The notes: generated by a model not told the origin, from the sequence alone. A DNA stretch of 64,000 bases from Nitzschia sp. DOCU1 (GCA_951394045.1 OX595990.1:930001-994000); one strand, 5' to 3'; shown: positions 41,483 through 52,154, counted from the first letter of the stretch. Program-made: numbers and translations.

Positions 41483-43223
41483 TTGTTCGTCGCTAAGAAA
41501 TTTGCCTATGATTGATTGGGGTACCACTATCTATCAGGTACATACAACACAAGCGACAACAGTCAGTGCTGCTGCTATTAGCGAGCCTAACAAGTAGCTC
41601 TTCTGCCACTACCTAGTAGCAGCGGCTACAAACAGAGCGATTGTACTAGCACAATAATCTAGTTCTACTCTGCTGCAATCTACTACTAGTTCTACTAGTT
41701 CTACTGCTTTTTAATAGTAGTACTATTAAGTACTAATATTTACTTGTAGCACTCCTAGTAGTACTACTATTCTTAAAGCAGCACAATGTGCAGGCTATCC
41801 AGTTAGACGCTAGTAACTTGACGACGGGAAGGAGCGAGCGATCATGCCAAATCACCACTGGAACCATAACAGCTACCTACTGGTAGTAGGACAGCCAAGC
41901 ACCAGTAGCAGCACCAGCAGTAGACAACGAGGAGGACGCGAGGACGACAGCAGCACCAGCAGCGACAGTAGTACCTCGATATGATTAGCACTTCAAGTCG
42001 TGGTTGAAGAGCAAGGAAGAGAACCACGACCATGGCGAATAAAGGTCCTGCTCTACCGCCACCAGCCACCATTAGTTGTAGTGGAGCCCACCCACAGGGC
42101 ACCAGCAGTGCCATGTTCATTATATTCTTGGGGACTACTAGTAGTACTACAAGTACATCATCATCGAGCGAAGAACCATGATGTCTCGCTTCAGTTAGCA
42201 GTTGGCAGTCGTGCTGTTACAACAAGCAAGTTGCGCCGGTGGTGAATGGGGTCGTGATGGTTGTCTTTTCCACCACTATGTTCCTTTTGTTCGGTACTAC
42301 GAACAGTATTGGAGCTTGCGCCAAAATAGTTTATTCTACGATTCCACAATGTTCCTTGGCTGGTGGGACTCCAGGCAACTACGATAGTAACTTCGGCTTC
42401 TCGTCGTCCTCGCTTGCTTCCTGCGTCCTCTCCCTCCTGTCCCCAATTGCCATGCGCTCATCGCCTCGCATCACCAATCACCACCGGCGCAACATGCCCA
42501 ATGCACTACTGCGTCCGCTCAATGGGACAATGGCCCCGTCCGAAGTCGCCTGAATTTTCAAGACGGCGAAATTACCCTACTGTAGCGCATACTCGGTTTA
42601 AGGGAAATATTGAGACGTCAACAATTATCATCTTGTCTGCTCCGACTGTTAACTTGATTCACCCGACAGGCTCCTCCATGTGCTGTGTTTTCTCGCAAGA
42701 AGGAATAAAGCTGGAGGATTCTCATTTAGAAAGAGTCTATGCCCCGCGAATGAATAGCGCAATTGCAAATAGTCTGGAGTTCCACGATCTCGAGTGAAAC
42801 CCATAAAGCCCCTCGATCACATAGCAACCGCACGGGTCTTCAACTCCACCATAAGGACATGGCGAAGTTTGCAAGGCATTACGGCCACATTCTTTTTATC
42901 GTAAAAGCGAGGTGAGAATGAAGGTAACAACGTCATTCTGAAAAACCTTTGTTCGTTGCTTTTCAGTGTTAACGGGCCTATGAAACAGAAAGCGGCAACT
43001 AGAAGCATTAATTACAGTAGGGACTTTTCATCATCATGCTGTGAAATTTTGAAAGGCGCTTAACATAAATGGAGAACGCAAGGCCATTTTGTAATTGGTG
43101 AAACGCCGATCACCGCAAATAGAGAACGGCCAGCGTTAGAAGGCCTTCGCGATTCCCAACTTCATCGGATCACAATTTCACCTCTTGGCACATTCGAAGG
43201 CAAAACACCGATCGCTGTGCAGC
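41483..43223. other. Upstream part of tandem unit 2
   Basis: No gene supported. Contains trinucleotide-type TAG/CTA repeats and a stretch similar to 44770-45300 of unit 3 and 18450-18740 of unit 1. ATGGTTG at 42257-42263 is the empty site for the 888-base TIR element of unit 1. Confidence 0.55.
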
Positions 43224-44222
43224 ATGTCTTCAATGGACGATACCACCGCTGTAAATGGATTGCTGCGACAAGCTATCAACGAGACCAATCAAGGCGCTTC
43301 TCGTGTTCTTCTCCAAGATCAGAAGGAATATACACACGCAATATCGTTGCTAGCGAAAGCTCTGACCACATGTCAAGGCATAATTGTCGGCATCGACGAA
43401 TCCAAATTTGACCCCAAGTCCAGCAGCAATGCGGTCCTACGCTTGGTGAACCGCTGCATGAATGAGTCCTCCGAGAACTCAATCTCCTCTGACCACGATT
43501 CGCCTGGTTCTCATGAATCTTCAGGTAGTCCACGGCAGCGAAGAAGCCACTCCCAACCCGCTCGTGCTGCTGGCCAGTCTCTCGTCCAAGAGAAAGTCTC
43601 CAAGAAAACGTTTGGATTTCTTCAAGAAGCAGCAGAGTCGGAGGACTGCGAGGCCGACTATCTCTACGAGAAGCTGATTTTTGTTCCATCCGCTTTCGGG
43701 CAGGCTGACTTCACTGAAGATTTCGGACTGATTAATGTTTGCATGGCCATAAGTTGTGTTGCAACATTCAATCTTGCCTGTGTGTACCATTTCTGGGCTC
43801 GAGATATAATGTCCGTAGTAGAAGCCCGCAGCGAAATGAGGTCTCAACAGCACTGCGCCGTGCTTCTCCGAAAGGCTGCGCGTTTGTACGAGATATGCAT
43901 TACAATACCCCAATGTCAAGGTCAAGGTCAAGGTCAAGGTCAAGCGACCGCAAATGACTATGAGACGACAATCTTTGACTTGGCAATATCCAATAATCTT
44001 GGGGTCGCCCTGGGGCAACTTGGCAAAGACAGTGCAGCTGACGAGTGCTACAAGTATGTATTGAGTGTTCTCATGTTCTTGATCAACAACGGGTACCGGA
44101 ACCCCATGCTTGGGCGTGGAGAGTCCATTCACGAGACAGCCCTGGACTTCGGCGACATTGATGGATTCTTCCGCAATGTCTCGCGCATCATGCCTGATAC
44201 GAAGCCCGCAGCGGCGGCATGA
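43224..44222 (+). CDS. Diatom-type unknown protein with TPR-like helical segment, unit 2 copy
   Basis: 332 residues from ATG (MSSMDDTTAV). Not assignable to a named family. Visible parts: N-terminal helical segment (QAINETNQGASRVLLQDQKEY, SLLAKAL), a Ser-rich linker (about 85-125), then an alpha-helical second half (NVCMAISCVATFNLACVYHFW, CAVLLRKAARLYEICITIP, DLAISNNLGVALGQLGKD, ADECYKYVLSVLMFLIN) whose spacing resembles tetratricopeptide repeats. A run of Gln-Gly encoded by (CAAGGT)n sits between two helices. It has near-identical paralogues at 46339 and a split one at 21769/33842. No signal peptide. The function is unknown. Conserved coding against diverged flanks suggests selection or gene conversion. 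Confidence 0.75.
   Translation: MSSMDDTTAVNGLLRQAINETNQGASRVLLQDQKEYTHAISLLAKALTTCQGIIVGIDESKFDPKSSSNAVLRLVNRCMNESSENSISSDHDSPGSHESSGSPRQRRSHSQPARAAGQSLVQEKVSKKTFGFLQEAAESEDCEADYLYEKLIFVPSAFGQADFTEDFGLINVCMAISCVATFNLACVYHFWARDIMSVVEARSEMRSQQHCAVLLRKAARLYEICITIPQCQGQGQGQGQATANDYETTIFDLAISNNLGVALGQLGKDSAADECYKYVLSVLMFLINNGYRNPMLGRGESIHETALDFGDIDGFFRNVSRIMPDTKPAAAA
43917..43944 (+). repeat. Coding hexanucleotide repeat (CAAGGT)n
   Basis: Four full CAAGGT units plus CAAG, encoding alternating Gln-Gly. The same repeat, with the same number of units, occurs in the copies at 33977-34004 and 47032-47059. Confidence 0.9.
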
Positions 44223-46338
44223 AGCAGTCGTCCATCATATAAGAACCTAACATTGTCCTATACCAGCAACAAACACTCATCGCTTCTAATGCGTCATTGG
44301 CTAATTCCTTTCGTAGTGTTTCTGTCTGTTAGAACCCAGTCATTCCCCGGCGGGAGAAGTCCTCGTCCCATGGAATTAGTAGGGACATACCATAGCGGCG
44401 GTTTGATGCGAGGACCACGACGACGTGGGCCGCGGCGGCGTGGTGCGGTGACTGTGCACCGCACCGGCAAGGCACCACCAAGAAAAGCCGTGGAAGCCTG
44501 AGTGTAACCTGATCATGATCGTCATATCGCTAGTAGACAAGGCTTCATCTCTAGCAGTTGTACCCTCCGTTGCTGGATTTTTCTCAAAGAATAGGTCGAG
44601 CGTGCATCATATCTAAAAAATCCCCCATATTGATTCCTTCGATTGCCTGAGTGCCATGATGAGTCGAGTTGTTCGTCGCAAAGAAATTTGCCAGCATCAA
44701 TGGGGTGGACCACAACCGGTAGCTAGTACAGCACGAGCGGCAATAGTACTGCTACTACTAGCGAGCCTAACAAGTAGCTCTTCTGCCACTAGCTTGTAGC
44801 AGCGGCTACAAACAGAGCGATCGCACTACTAGTAGTACAAAAGTCTACTAATTCTTCATTCTACTCTGCGATCTAGTTCCTACTAGCAGTACTAGTACTA
44901 GTACTACTATTTAGCAGCAGCACCAGCAGCTGACGACGCGGGCAGCAGCAACAGTGCTGCCTGGATATGTAGTAGTACTTAGTAGTCGTTGTTGAAAAAC
45001 AAAGAAAAGAACCACTACTAGAATGAAGGTCCTCTACTACTCCACTACTAGCCACCGCCAGTTGTAGTGCTGGACCGAGGACCCACAGGAGCAGCAGCGC
45101 TATGTTCATTTTGTTCTTGGGGACTTCTACTGCTACTAGTACGTCATACTCATCGACATGCGGACGAACCATCATCATGTCTCGATTCGGCGGTGCTAAG
45201 TCACGCCGGTGGTGTGGTTGGTGGGGTGATGGCTACTTTCTTGTGTTGTTCCATTATGTTCCTTTTGTTCGGTACTACGAGCAGTAGCTAGCGCCGAAAT
45301 ATATTCATGATTCCACAATGTTCCTTTGTTGGGTACTCCAGGTAACTAGCGCCAAAAATAATAGTCATTTCGTCCTCCCTCGGATGCTTCTTCTTCCTCG
45401 TCCTCACCCCGCTCTCCCGATTGCTTGCGATGTGCTCATCGAAGAACCGTGGCCTCGCATCACGACCAATGAGCACCACCAGCGCAACATCCCCAATACA
45501 CTACTGCCAACTGCTCCCTATCCGATGGTTGTCTCGTTCATCCGCTCAATTGGACAATGGCCCTGTCCAGTCGCCTGAATTTTCACGACGGCGAAATTAC
45601 CTGTTGTAGCGCACAATCGTCGTAAGAAGGGAATTTCGAGAAGATTCGACAATTATCGTCATTGATTTCACCGACTAAAAACTCTTGTCCTAACGAATAA
45701 AATATCATAGCTCGCGGATTCTCATTTAAATGGCTTTTATGCCCCCGAATGAATAGCTCAAGTCGAATACTTTGGAGTTCTACTACGATCTAAAGTGCTA
45801 CCAGGTAACCATAAAGACCCTCGATCAAAACAACCGCAAGTGCAACAACACTTCGCCTCCAAGAACGTGTGGAAGTCATAGTACATGATTTATCGCATCT
45901 GGCACACCTAAACGCAAGGAACAACACCTCATTCATTCCGCAAACCTATTGTTCGTTGCCTTTCTGTGTCGCCAGGGGCCTATGCAAATATGAAAATGAA
46001 AGCGGCCCAAGAAGCTGGTTATAAACGAGGTGAGAACGCAGGGAACAACATCTCATTCATTCCGTAAAACTGCATACTGACTGTCTGTTCGTTGCTTTTC
46101 GGTGTTGACGGGGCCTATGCAAAATATGAAAATGAAAGCGGCCCTAAGAAGCATTAATTAAAGTGGTGGACTCTTCATGATGCCACCTTGCAAGGCGCAT
46201 AGCCAAAAATAGAGAACGCAAGGCCATTTTGTACTTGTGAAACGCCGACAAGGTTATCCCCTCAGCGATCGCTAACCTCATCGGATCACATTTCACCTCT
46301 TGGCACATTCGAAGGCAAAACAACGATCGCTGTGCAGC
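44223..46338. other. Tail of unit 2 and upstream part of unit 3
   Basis: No gene supported. Holds the unit boundary at 44663, TAG/CTA-rich repeat at about 44740-44930, and a short internal duplication around 45940-46160 where gttcgttgc, cggggcctatgcaaa and gaaagcggcc-type stretches recur. Confidence 0.55.
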
Positions 46339-47510
46339 ATGTCTTCAATGGACGATACCACCGCTGTAAATGGATTGCTGCGACAAGCTATCAACGAGAC
46401 CAATCAAGGCGCTTCTCGTGTTCTTCTCCAAGATCAGAAGGAATATACACACTCAATATCGTTGCTAGCGAAAGCTCTGACCACATGTCAAGGCATAATT
46501 GTCGGCATCGACGAATCCAAATTTGACCCCAAGTCCAGCAGCAATGCGGTCCTACGCTTGGTGAACCGCTGCATGAATGAGTCCTCCGAGAACTCAATCT
46601 CCTCTGACCACGATTCGCCTGGTTCTCATGAATCTTCAGGTAGTCCACGGCAGCGAAGAAGCCACTCCCAACCCGCTCGTGCTGCTGGCCAGTCTCTCGT
46701 CCAAGAGAAAGTCTCCAAGAAAACGTTTGGATTTCTTCAAGAAGCAGCAGAGTCGGAGGACTGCGAGGCCGACTATCTCTACGAGAAGCTGATTTTTGTT
46801 CCATCCGCTTTCGGGCAGGCTGACTTCACCGAAGATTTCGGACTGATTAATGTTTGCATGGCCATAAGTTGTGTTGCAACATTCAATCTTGCCTGTGTGT
46901 ACCATTTCTGGGCTCGAGATATAATGTCCGTAGTAGAAGCCCGCAGCGAAATGAGGTCTCAACAGCACTGCGCCGTGCTTCTCCGAAAGGCTGCGCGTTT
47001 GTACGAGATATGCATTACAATACCCCAATGTCAAGGTCAAGGTCAAGGTCAAGGTCAAGCGACCGCAAATGACTATGAGACGACAATCTTTGACTTGGCA
47101 ATATCCAATAATCTTGGGGTCGCCCTGGGGCAACTTGGCAAAGACAGTGCAGCTGACGAGTGCTACAAGTATGTATTGAGTGTTCTCATGTTCTTGATCA
47201 ACAACGGGTACCGGAACCCCATGCTTGGGCGTGGAGAGTCCATTCACGAGACAGCCCTGGACTTCGGCGACATTGATGGATTCTTCCGCAATGTCTCGCG
47301 CATCATGCCTGATACGAAGCCCGCAGCGGCGGCATGAAGCAGTCGTCCATCATAAAAGAACCTAAAGTCCCGTTTATGCCAGCATTTCAAAATTGTCATT
47401 CATTATCTCCCCATCGACCCGCCATTGTTAGTTTCGAACGAATCACTAGAAGTGTAATGAAATTGTACACCACCAGTATCAAACAATCATCGCTTGTAAC
47501 GCGCCATTGG
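44663..47510. repeat. Tandem unit 3 (tail truncated)
   Basis: Begins GTCGAGTTGTTCGTCGC. It carries the intact gene at 46339-47337 and then runs into the 3' end of the deiminase gene at about 47487-47510, lacking the last few hundred bases of tail seen in units 1 and 2. Confidence 0.8.
46339..47337 (+). CDS. Diatom-type unknown protein with TPR-like helical segment, unit 3 copy
   Basis: 332 residues, differing from the unit 2 protein at one residue within the ATG-started protein (Ser for Ala in TH[S/A]ISLLAKAL) and at few bases. Same helical layout and (CAAGGT)n repeat at 47032-47059. Flanking non-coding sequence differs much more, with indels. Either both copies are under purifying selection or they were recently homogenised by gene conversion. 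Function unknown. Confidence 0.75.
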   Translation: MSSMDDTTAVNGLLRQAINETNQGASRVLLQDQKEYTHSISLLAKALTTCQGIIVGIDESKFDPKSSSNAVLRLVNRCMNESSENSISSDHDSPGSHESSGSPRQRRSHSQPARAAGQSLVQEKVSKKTFGFLQEAAESEDCEADYLYEKLIFVPSAFGQADFTEDFGLINVCMAISCVATFNLACVYHFWARDIMSVVEARSEMRSQQHCAVLLRKAARLYEICITIPQCQGQGQGQGQATANDYETTIFDLAISNNLGVALGQLGKDSAADECYKYVLSVLMFLINNGYRNPMLGRGESIHETALDFGDIDGFFRNVSRIMPDTKPAAAA

Positions 47511-48567
47511 CTGTTGCTGCGTCACGCAATGCACCATCCCCCCGTCCTTCAAGACTTCCTTCATGGGGATGGGCACAATCCTCCGTTGTTCGCCGAAAAT
47601 CGCAGCTAGCTCTTTTGCGGCTACTTGGTCGTTCGGATCATCGTAAGAAGGAACCAAGACCACGCCATTGCCGACGTAGAAGTTGATGTATGATCCATAT
47701 TCACCACGAACAAGTTTTCGAGTCGTCACTGGAAGATGGACTAAGCGATATCGCACGCCATGGGCATTGACAGCACTGGCTAGGATGTCGTACTCTCTCC
47801 GATCCAAAAAGTCTTCCCTTTTATAAGTCACAATGGTTTTGGAGTTTGCAAATCGAGCCGTACCATCAATATGATCATCCGTGATGTCTTGTCCCTTTTC
47901 ACCATCCAGCCATATAAAGTTTGTCACTCCGAAGTAACGGCGAAAGTACGATTCTGCGTCTTCCTGCGTCCATCCCGGATTACGATTACGATTCAAAATG
48001 GACGACCGCTTAGCCATCAATGTCTCGTTACCATCCAGTTCGATCGAGCCGCCCTCGTTGATCATTGGCACGGTTGTACACGGGAGATTTAGTGCCGATG
48101 CCACGAGTTTTGGAATGGCATTGGACTTCTCGTACTGGTATCTTTCCCCAGCCGTTGAAACCCCAGTCGGTCACATGCAATTGGTCGTTTTCATCGAATA
48201 CAAAAATAGGACCATTGTCACGGACCCAGACATCCTCGGTCTGCCAGACATAAAAGTCCACTTGGTTTATGTCGCAGCCACGATCTTTTAGACAAGCCGA
48301 AACGCGGTCTTTTTCCGCCTCGTTATAGACGATAATAAAAACGCGTTCTCCAGTGTGTAATGCAAGGGTCATTCGAATCCATGATTCTTCGTAACGTTTG
48401 ATTAGATTTCGATGCTTGTTGTCGCCATAATTGTGGGGCCACTGAAGCCACGTCCCCTCATGAGGTTCGTCTTCGCCAGGCATTCGAAACACTCTGTCAG
48501 GATCTGGAATCGGTGGAGCCTTTTGTTGTTTGCCGTCGGAGCGGCCTGTCAAGAGTCGAAACACCAT
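47487..48567 (-). pseudogene. Agmatine deiminase / PAD-porph family, with one apparent frameshift
   Basis: Two overlapping minus-strand frames give one family member: 48567 to about 48141, then about 48140 to 47487. N-terminal part: MPGEDEPHEGTWLQWPHN and TEDVWVRDNGP; C-terminal part: EGGSIELDG, DDHIDG and the catalytic-Cys end GGMVHCVTQQQP. At FNGWG-K the frame shifts: dropping one A in ggggaaagatacc (48141-48145) would give the family-like continuation into YQYEKSNAIPK. No GT-AG intron fits, since conserved sequence lies on both sides of the shift. Known reaction: agmatine to N-carbamoylputrescine in polyamine synthesis. Either a genuine pseudogene, a sequencing or assembly error, or recoding; the first two are more likely. 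All catalytic motifs remain. Confidence 0.82.
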
Positions 48568-48996
48568 GGTGCAAGAGGGGAATTGTGCCACACAAATTTT
48601 GTTTTACGAGGAACTTATCATGTGTTGACTTCTGGCGGGTTTCCATAACCTTTCTCCTTCGTTGATACCAGCGGGAACAAAATGAGAAGATCTTTTTCTT
48701 GGCGCGCGGGTTTTCGTGGTGCCACGATTTTCGAGCACGAGGACAAAGGACAGACACAAGAGACCCGGAGACAGACAGTCGTCTCATGAAGTGACGTCAG
48801 GGGAGTCGAATAGTTAGAGCCCTACTACCCGCATCACGGGGATGACTGCTGCGGCGATCATGCAACTATGCTCTGCTTTGTCCATAGTTCAAAGTGTGAG
48901 CTAGTCTTATGGCTGACATGCTCTTTCACCAATGCATTCTTTTATAAGATTGTGCATAACCGGCTGGCGAAAAGAAAGCAAAGACATCATGAATAA
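48568..48996. other. Upstream of deiminase, downstream of aldo/keto reductase
   Basis: About 430 bases without a supported gene. The deiminase frame is open to 48591, but ATG is at 48567. Confidence 0.5.
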
Positions 48997-50163
48997 TCAT
49001 TTGTCGTCCATCAGACCATCTTCCATCACGAAGAATTTCTTGGTCTCCTTAACAGTTCGAAGACTGTCAATGGCCTTCATATCGTCTTCCGAAAGCACAA
49101 AGTCGTAAACGGCAAGGTTCTCGCGCATATGCTTGGGATTCCCGGTACCAGGAATGACAATCGTCCCCATCTGGACTGCCCATCGCAACATGATCTGCGC
49201 AACGCTCTTCCCGTACGTGGCGGCCAAATTTGTCAATACACCAAGCGTATAGGTTTCGTTGTGTTGCATGGAACCCCCCAAGCTACCATAGCTGGTAACT
49301 GTGATGCCGTGTTCCATACAATACTTGTAGGTTTCCATCCAGCCATCCGGGATCCACGGATTATAATTGATTTGGTTGTTGGCAATGGGAGCAGCATTCT
49401 CCAAACTTTGAATCTCTTTCAACACTCTTACGGGAAAGTTGCTCACGCCAATGTTACGCACGGTCCCCTTTTCGCGGAGCTCGGAAAGCGTCAGATAGGT
49501 TTCCTTACGGCAGTCTGATTTCGAGAGACCGCTCTTGCTACAGCTAGAACTAACCCATTCCACCCCAGGGAGACGCGTGGGGAGATGCATCAAGATCAAG
49601 TCAATGTACTCCAGATCAAGCTCTCTGAGGAACAGGGAAACAGCCTCCATGGTAGAATTGCGCCCATAGTATCCAGGGCTGACCTTGGTCGTAACAAAGA
49701 TCTCTTCGCGAGGCACCCCTCGACTTATGGCGGCTTTGATGCCCCTGCCAATGGCCTCGTGATTGAGATAGATCTGAGCCGTATCAATATGGCGTCCACC
49801 CATTAACAAATACCAAAGGACAGTTCTCTCGACCAAAACGTCGTCATAGGCAGAAGGCCTGCAGCACATTCCTAGACCGATCTGGGGGATGAAATGGCCT
49901 CCTGGAAGTTCCAAAAGCAGCTCCTTTTCGGGACGGGGTTCTGGAAGCATATCATCAGGAACGGGCGGTGTTCCTGCCATCTTGCCATGACCGACAATCG
50001 TCGGTGGCCAAATGCCCTTCAAGATAGGAAAAATTGTAGCATAAAATTTCCCTTCGGGAAGCGGCGACTGAGTCAGCCATCCCACAAAGATCGCAATGAT
50101 CAAAATAAGCAGAGGAACCAAGCGAGTAAAAATCAAACGAGCAAGACTGCCAAGAAGACCCAT
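48997..50163 (-). CDS. Membrane-anchored aldo/keto reductase
   Basis: 388 residues. N-terminal hydrophobic anchor or signal (LIFTRLVPLLILIIAIFVGWL, about 10-30), then a linker and an AKR barrel from about 80. The catalytic tetrad is visible: Asp127 and Tyr132 in HIDTAQIYLNHEAIG, Lys160 in VTTKVSP, His193 in ILMHLPT. Signature NIGVSNFPVRVLKEI and NQINYNPW are present. Expected activity: NADPH-dependent reduction of aldehydes or ketones; the substrate is unknown. The anchor suggests the ER or another endomembrane. ATG at 50163 is the first Met and includes the hydrophobic segment. Confidence 0.93.
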   Translation of the reverse strand: MGLLGSLARLIFTRLVPLLILIIAIFVGWLTQSPLPEGKFYATIFPILKGIWPPTIVGHGKMAGTPPVPDDMLPEPRPEKELLLELPGGHFIPQIGLGMCCRPSAYDDVLVERTVLWYLLMGGRHIDTAQIYLNHEAIGRGIKAAISRGVPREEIFVTTKVSPGYYGRNSTMEAVSLFLRELDLEYIDLILMHLPTRLPGVEWVSSSCSKSGLSKSDCRKETYLTLSELREKGTVRNIGVSNFPVRVLKEIQSLENAAPIANNQINYNPWIPDGWMETYKYCMEHGITVTSYGSLGGSMQHNETYTLGVLTNLAATYGKSVAQIMLRWAVQMGTIVIPGTGNPKHMRENLAVYDFVLSEDDMKAIDSLRTVKETKKFFVMEDGLMDDK

Positions 50164-50816
50164 TTTCGATACTTCTTAAAGATGTTGAGACGAGGAAAGA
50201 GATAGATTTGTGGGCAGCCTTTTCGACTTAGTAGGATCTGCGTTGCTACATCGTCATTGAATGGAGTGACGTAGAAAGCATTGGGTTTGCCGCGAGAGTC
50301 AACGCGCAGATTGAAGATCTGCGCTCATCACGAAGCGAACTCGCACACCATCCATGAATCCATAAGATATGCCTCTGCTGACGTCCTCGTCTTCCGCTCG
50401 TCGCGTTCCGAAAATTCGCTAGGAAGTAATCCTGGGCTCTGGAAAATGGGAGGCGAAGGGAGCAGGAAGCCATGAACTACTCCAGCTAATACAGTGATAT
50501 CCGACTACCGGTAGCTAGCCCATCGGTACAATACATGAAGTCGAGCAAGAAGGATTCAAAGTCATCGCTCATCGCCACGCTGTAGCACTCAGCAAACTAA
50601 GCTACCGGCCGGTGACCCAAACATAACATTATGCTGACAAGGGCCCACTCAAGTTCTCCGACGCATCGGTAGTCCTATTGCGCACCCCCCTGCTGATCAA
50701 ACGTGTGTGGTTCGACGTCGCGGAATTGCTGCCTTTTCAAAAGACGTCAACTCTTGTACTATCCTCCAAAGATGCAAAGGCAGGAAATCCATTGCCCATT
50801 TACTGAATGAAAAGTA
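50164..50816. other. Intergenic between aldo/keto reductase and DHDPS-family genes
   Basis: About 650 bases. Two overlapping opposite-strand frames (50246-50475) show no domain and are probably chance. Nothing else supported. Confidence 0.5.
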
Positions 50817-51794
50817 TCACGCTGTCTTGTCCAATTCGGATAGAATCTGAGACACGTTCTCCTTTTCCATATCCGTGAAAGGAGCAAATGGCGGGGCCAC
50901 ATAGCTGCCACAAATCTTCTTGCAAGCTAATGCGCATTTGGTTGCAGTGACAAATCGGAAGCCCGGAGCGCCCACTCGGTAAATCGCCTGAAAGGCGTCT
51001 ACTTGACTCATCAGAGCGTCGCATAATATCCTTTCACCATTCAACGCAGCTTGACATGCCGCCACAAAGAGCTCGGGTAGTACGTTAGCACCTCCGTTGA
51101 CACCACCGTCCGCTCCGAGACCGACCGCTTGGGCAAGCAAATGCTCGGGTCCCACGAAAATGCTCCAGTCCGGTCGTATTTCTTTCAATTTGCATATTTT
51201 TGCAAAGTAGTCCATGTCTCCACTGCTATCCTTGATGCCAACAATTTCTTGATGTTTGGCGAGTACTTTCAAGGTCTCCACTTCCAAACAAACCTTGGTC
51301 ATTCCAGGCATATTATATAGCATGACTGGTAGATCAATCTCGTCCAGGACCTGCTCCACGTATGCCTGCACTTCCGACTGCTCCATTGGAAAGTAATAGG
51401 GCGTCGTCAATACGACAGCAGACGCCCCCGCGTCTTTGGCCACCTTTGCCATTTCAATTGTCGTCGCGAAGGCGCTATCGGCAATCCCGACCAGCACGGG
51501 TACTCGTCCATTCACAATTTGGCAGCACAGCCGAATGAAATCATGTCGGACGGATGGACTCAAGGACGAGAATTCTCCTGTCGTCCCGAGTGCAAAAATT
51601 CCAGCGACATTGGCTTGAAGAATGTGCTCCAACAATCGGCGGGTTCCTTCTCGATCGATTTCATTGTGACTGATTAAGGGAGTCACAATCGGAGGAATCA
51701 CTCCTCTCAGCGTTGATCCGGCATCGGGCCAGGTTGCCATGGCTCCAAGTACAATGCGGGAAGTGAAAAGGATGATGAAGCTGAATGCAAACAT
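50817..51794 (-). CDS. Dihydrodipicolinate synthase / N-acetylneuraminate lyase family protein
   Basis: 325 residues from the ATG at 51794. The frame is open with another ATG at 52121, but that start would leave only 33 bases to the divergent neighbour and adds unconserved sequence. N-terminal hydrophobic stretch (FAFSFIILFTSRIVLG) could be a signal or anchor. A shorter start is at 51740. Class I aldolase features: GTTGEFSSLS, Tyr160 in VMLYNMPG, and the Schiff-base Lys188 in IVGIKDSSGD. Family members condense or cleave pyruvate-containing substrates (lysine synthesis, sialic acid or hydroxyproline degradation). The exact reaction cannot be assigned by eye. Confidence 0.88.
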   Translation of the reverse strand: MFAFSFIILFTSRIVLGAMATWPDAGSTLRGVIPPIVTPLISHNEIDREGTRRLLEHILQANVAGIFALGTTGEFSSLSPSVRHDFIRLCCQIVNGRVPVLVGIADSAFATTIEMAKVAKDAGASAVVLTTPYYFPMEQSEVQAYVEQVLDEIDLPVMLYNMPGMTKVCLEVETLKVLAKHQEIVGIKDSSGDMDYFAKICKLKEIRPDWSIFVGPEHLLAQAVGLGADGGVNGGANVLPELFVAACQAALNGERILCDALMSQVDAFQAIYRVGAPGFRFVTATKCALACKKICGSYVAPPFAPFTDMEKENVSQILSELDKTA

Positions 51795-52154
51795 TGCATC
51801 GACACAAATCACCAATCTATGCGACGAAGGATTGATGGACGGCGAGGCATCGAAAGATCTTTTGCGCTTTCGGTGGATCTTTGGCCTTTTGGGGGAGAAG
51901 TCTGGGGAAATATTAGGGGACTGCACTCCGCCCGCTCGCAAACCCGCGGCGCGCGTTCGGAATGCAAAGATCGCGCGATTACATCTAAGATGATCCCACG
52001 TGTTCCCAAAGGAACTTCGACGACCGCCATTCGGGCCGAGCCAATAAGCGGTGTCAAAGATGCGCCAAACAACAACAACTTCGAACGACGGGTGCATCAC
52101 ATCTTGTCTTATTGATATCATTCTTTTAGTGAGCTACACGCATCTCCAAACACA
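51795..52154. promoter_or_regulatory. Divergent promoter interval, DHDPS-family / GST-like genes
   Basis: 360 bases between the chosen starts. It is in part open in the lyase frame, so the lyase N-terminus may extend into it. No defined motif. Confidence 0.45.

Larger units (their letters stand above)
41477..44662. repeat. Tandem unit 2
   Basis: Begins GTCGAGTTGTTCGTCGC, contains TAG/CTA-rich microsatellite-like sequence (about 41640-41780), the family gene at 43224-44222, and a tail ending at the next GTCGAG (44663). Its coding region is nearly identical to that in unit 3, but its upstream region is clearly more diverged. Confidence 0.85.

Noticed and set aside
43917..43944. (CAAGGT)n considered as interstitial telomere-like repeat
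   Set aside because: Not a telomere unit, only about four copies, in frame inside a gene and equally long in all three paralogues.
43521..44132. 203-codon minus-strand frame (repeated at 46636-47247) with a Thr-Leu repeat
   Set aside because: Shadow of the plus-strand family gene; the Thr-Leu run is the complement of the (CAAGGT)n Gln-Gly tract.
50246..50475. Small overlapping frames between aldo/keto reductase and DHDPS genes
   Set aside because: Opposite-strand frames of similar length with no motif, typical chance frames.
51795..52121. Longer start for the DHDPS-family protein at 52121
   Set aside because: Adds about 109 unconserved residues and leaves 33 bases to the divergent gene; kept as an alternative only.
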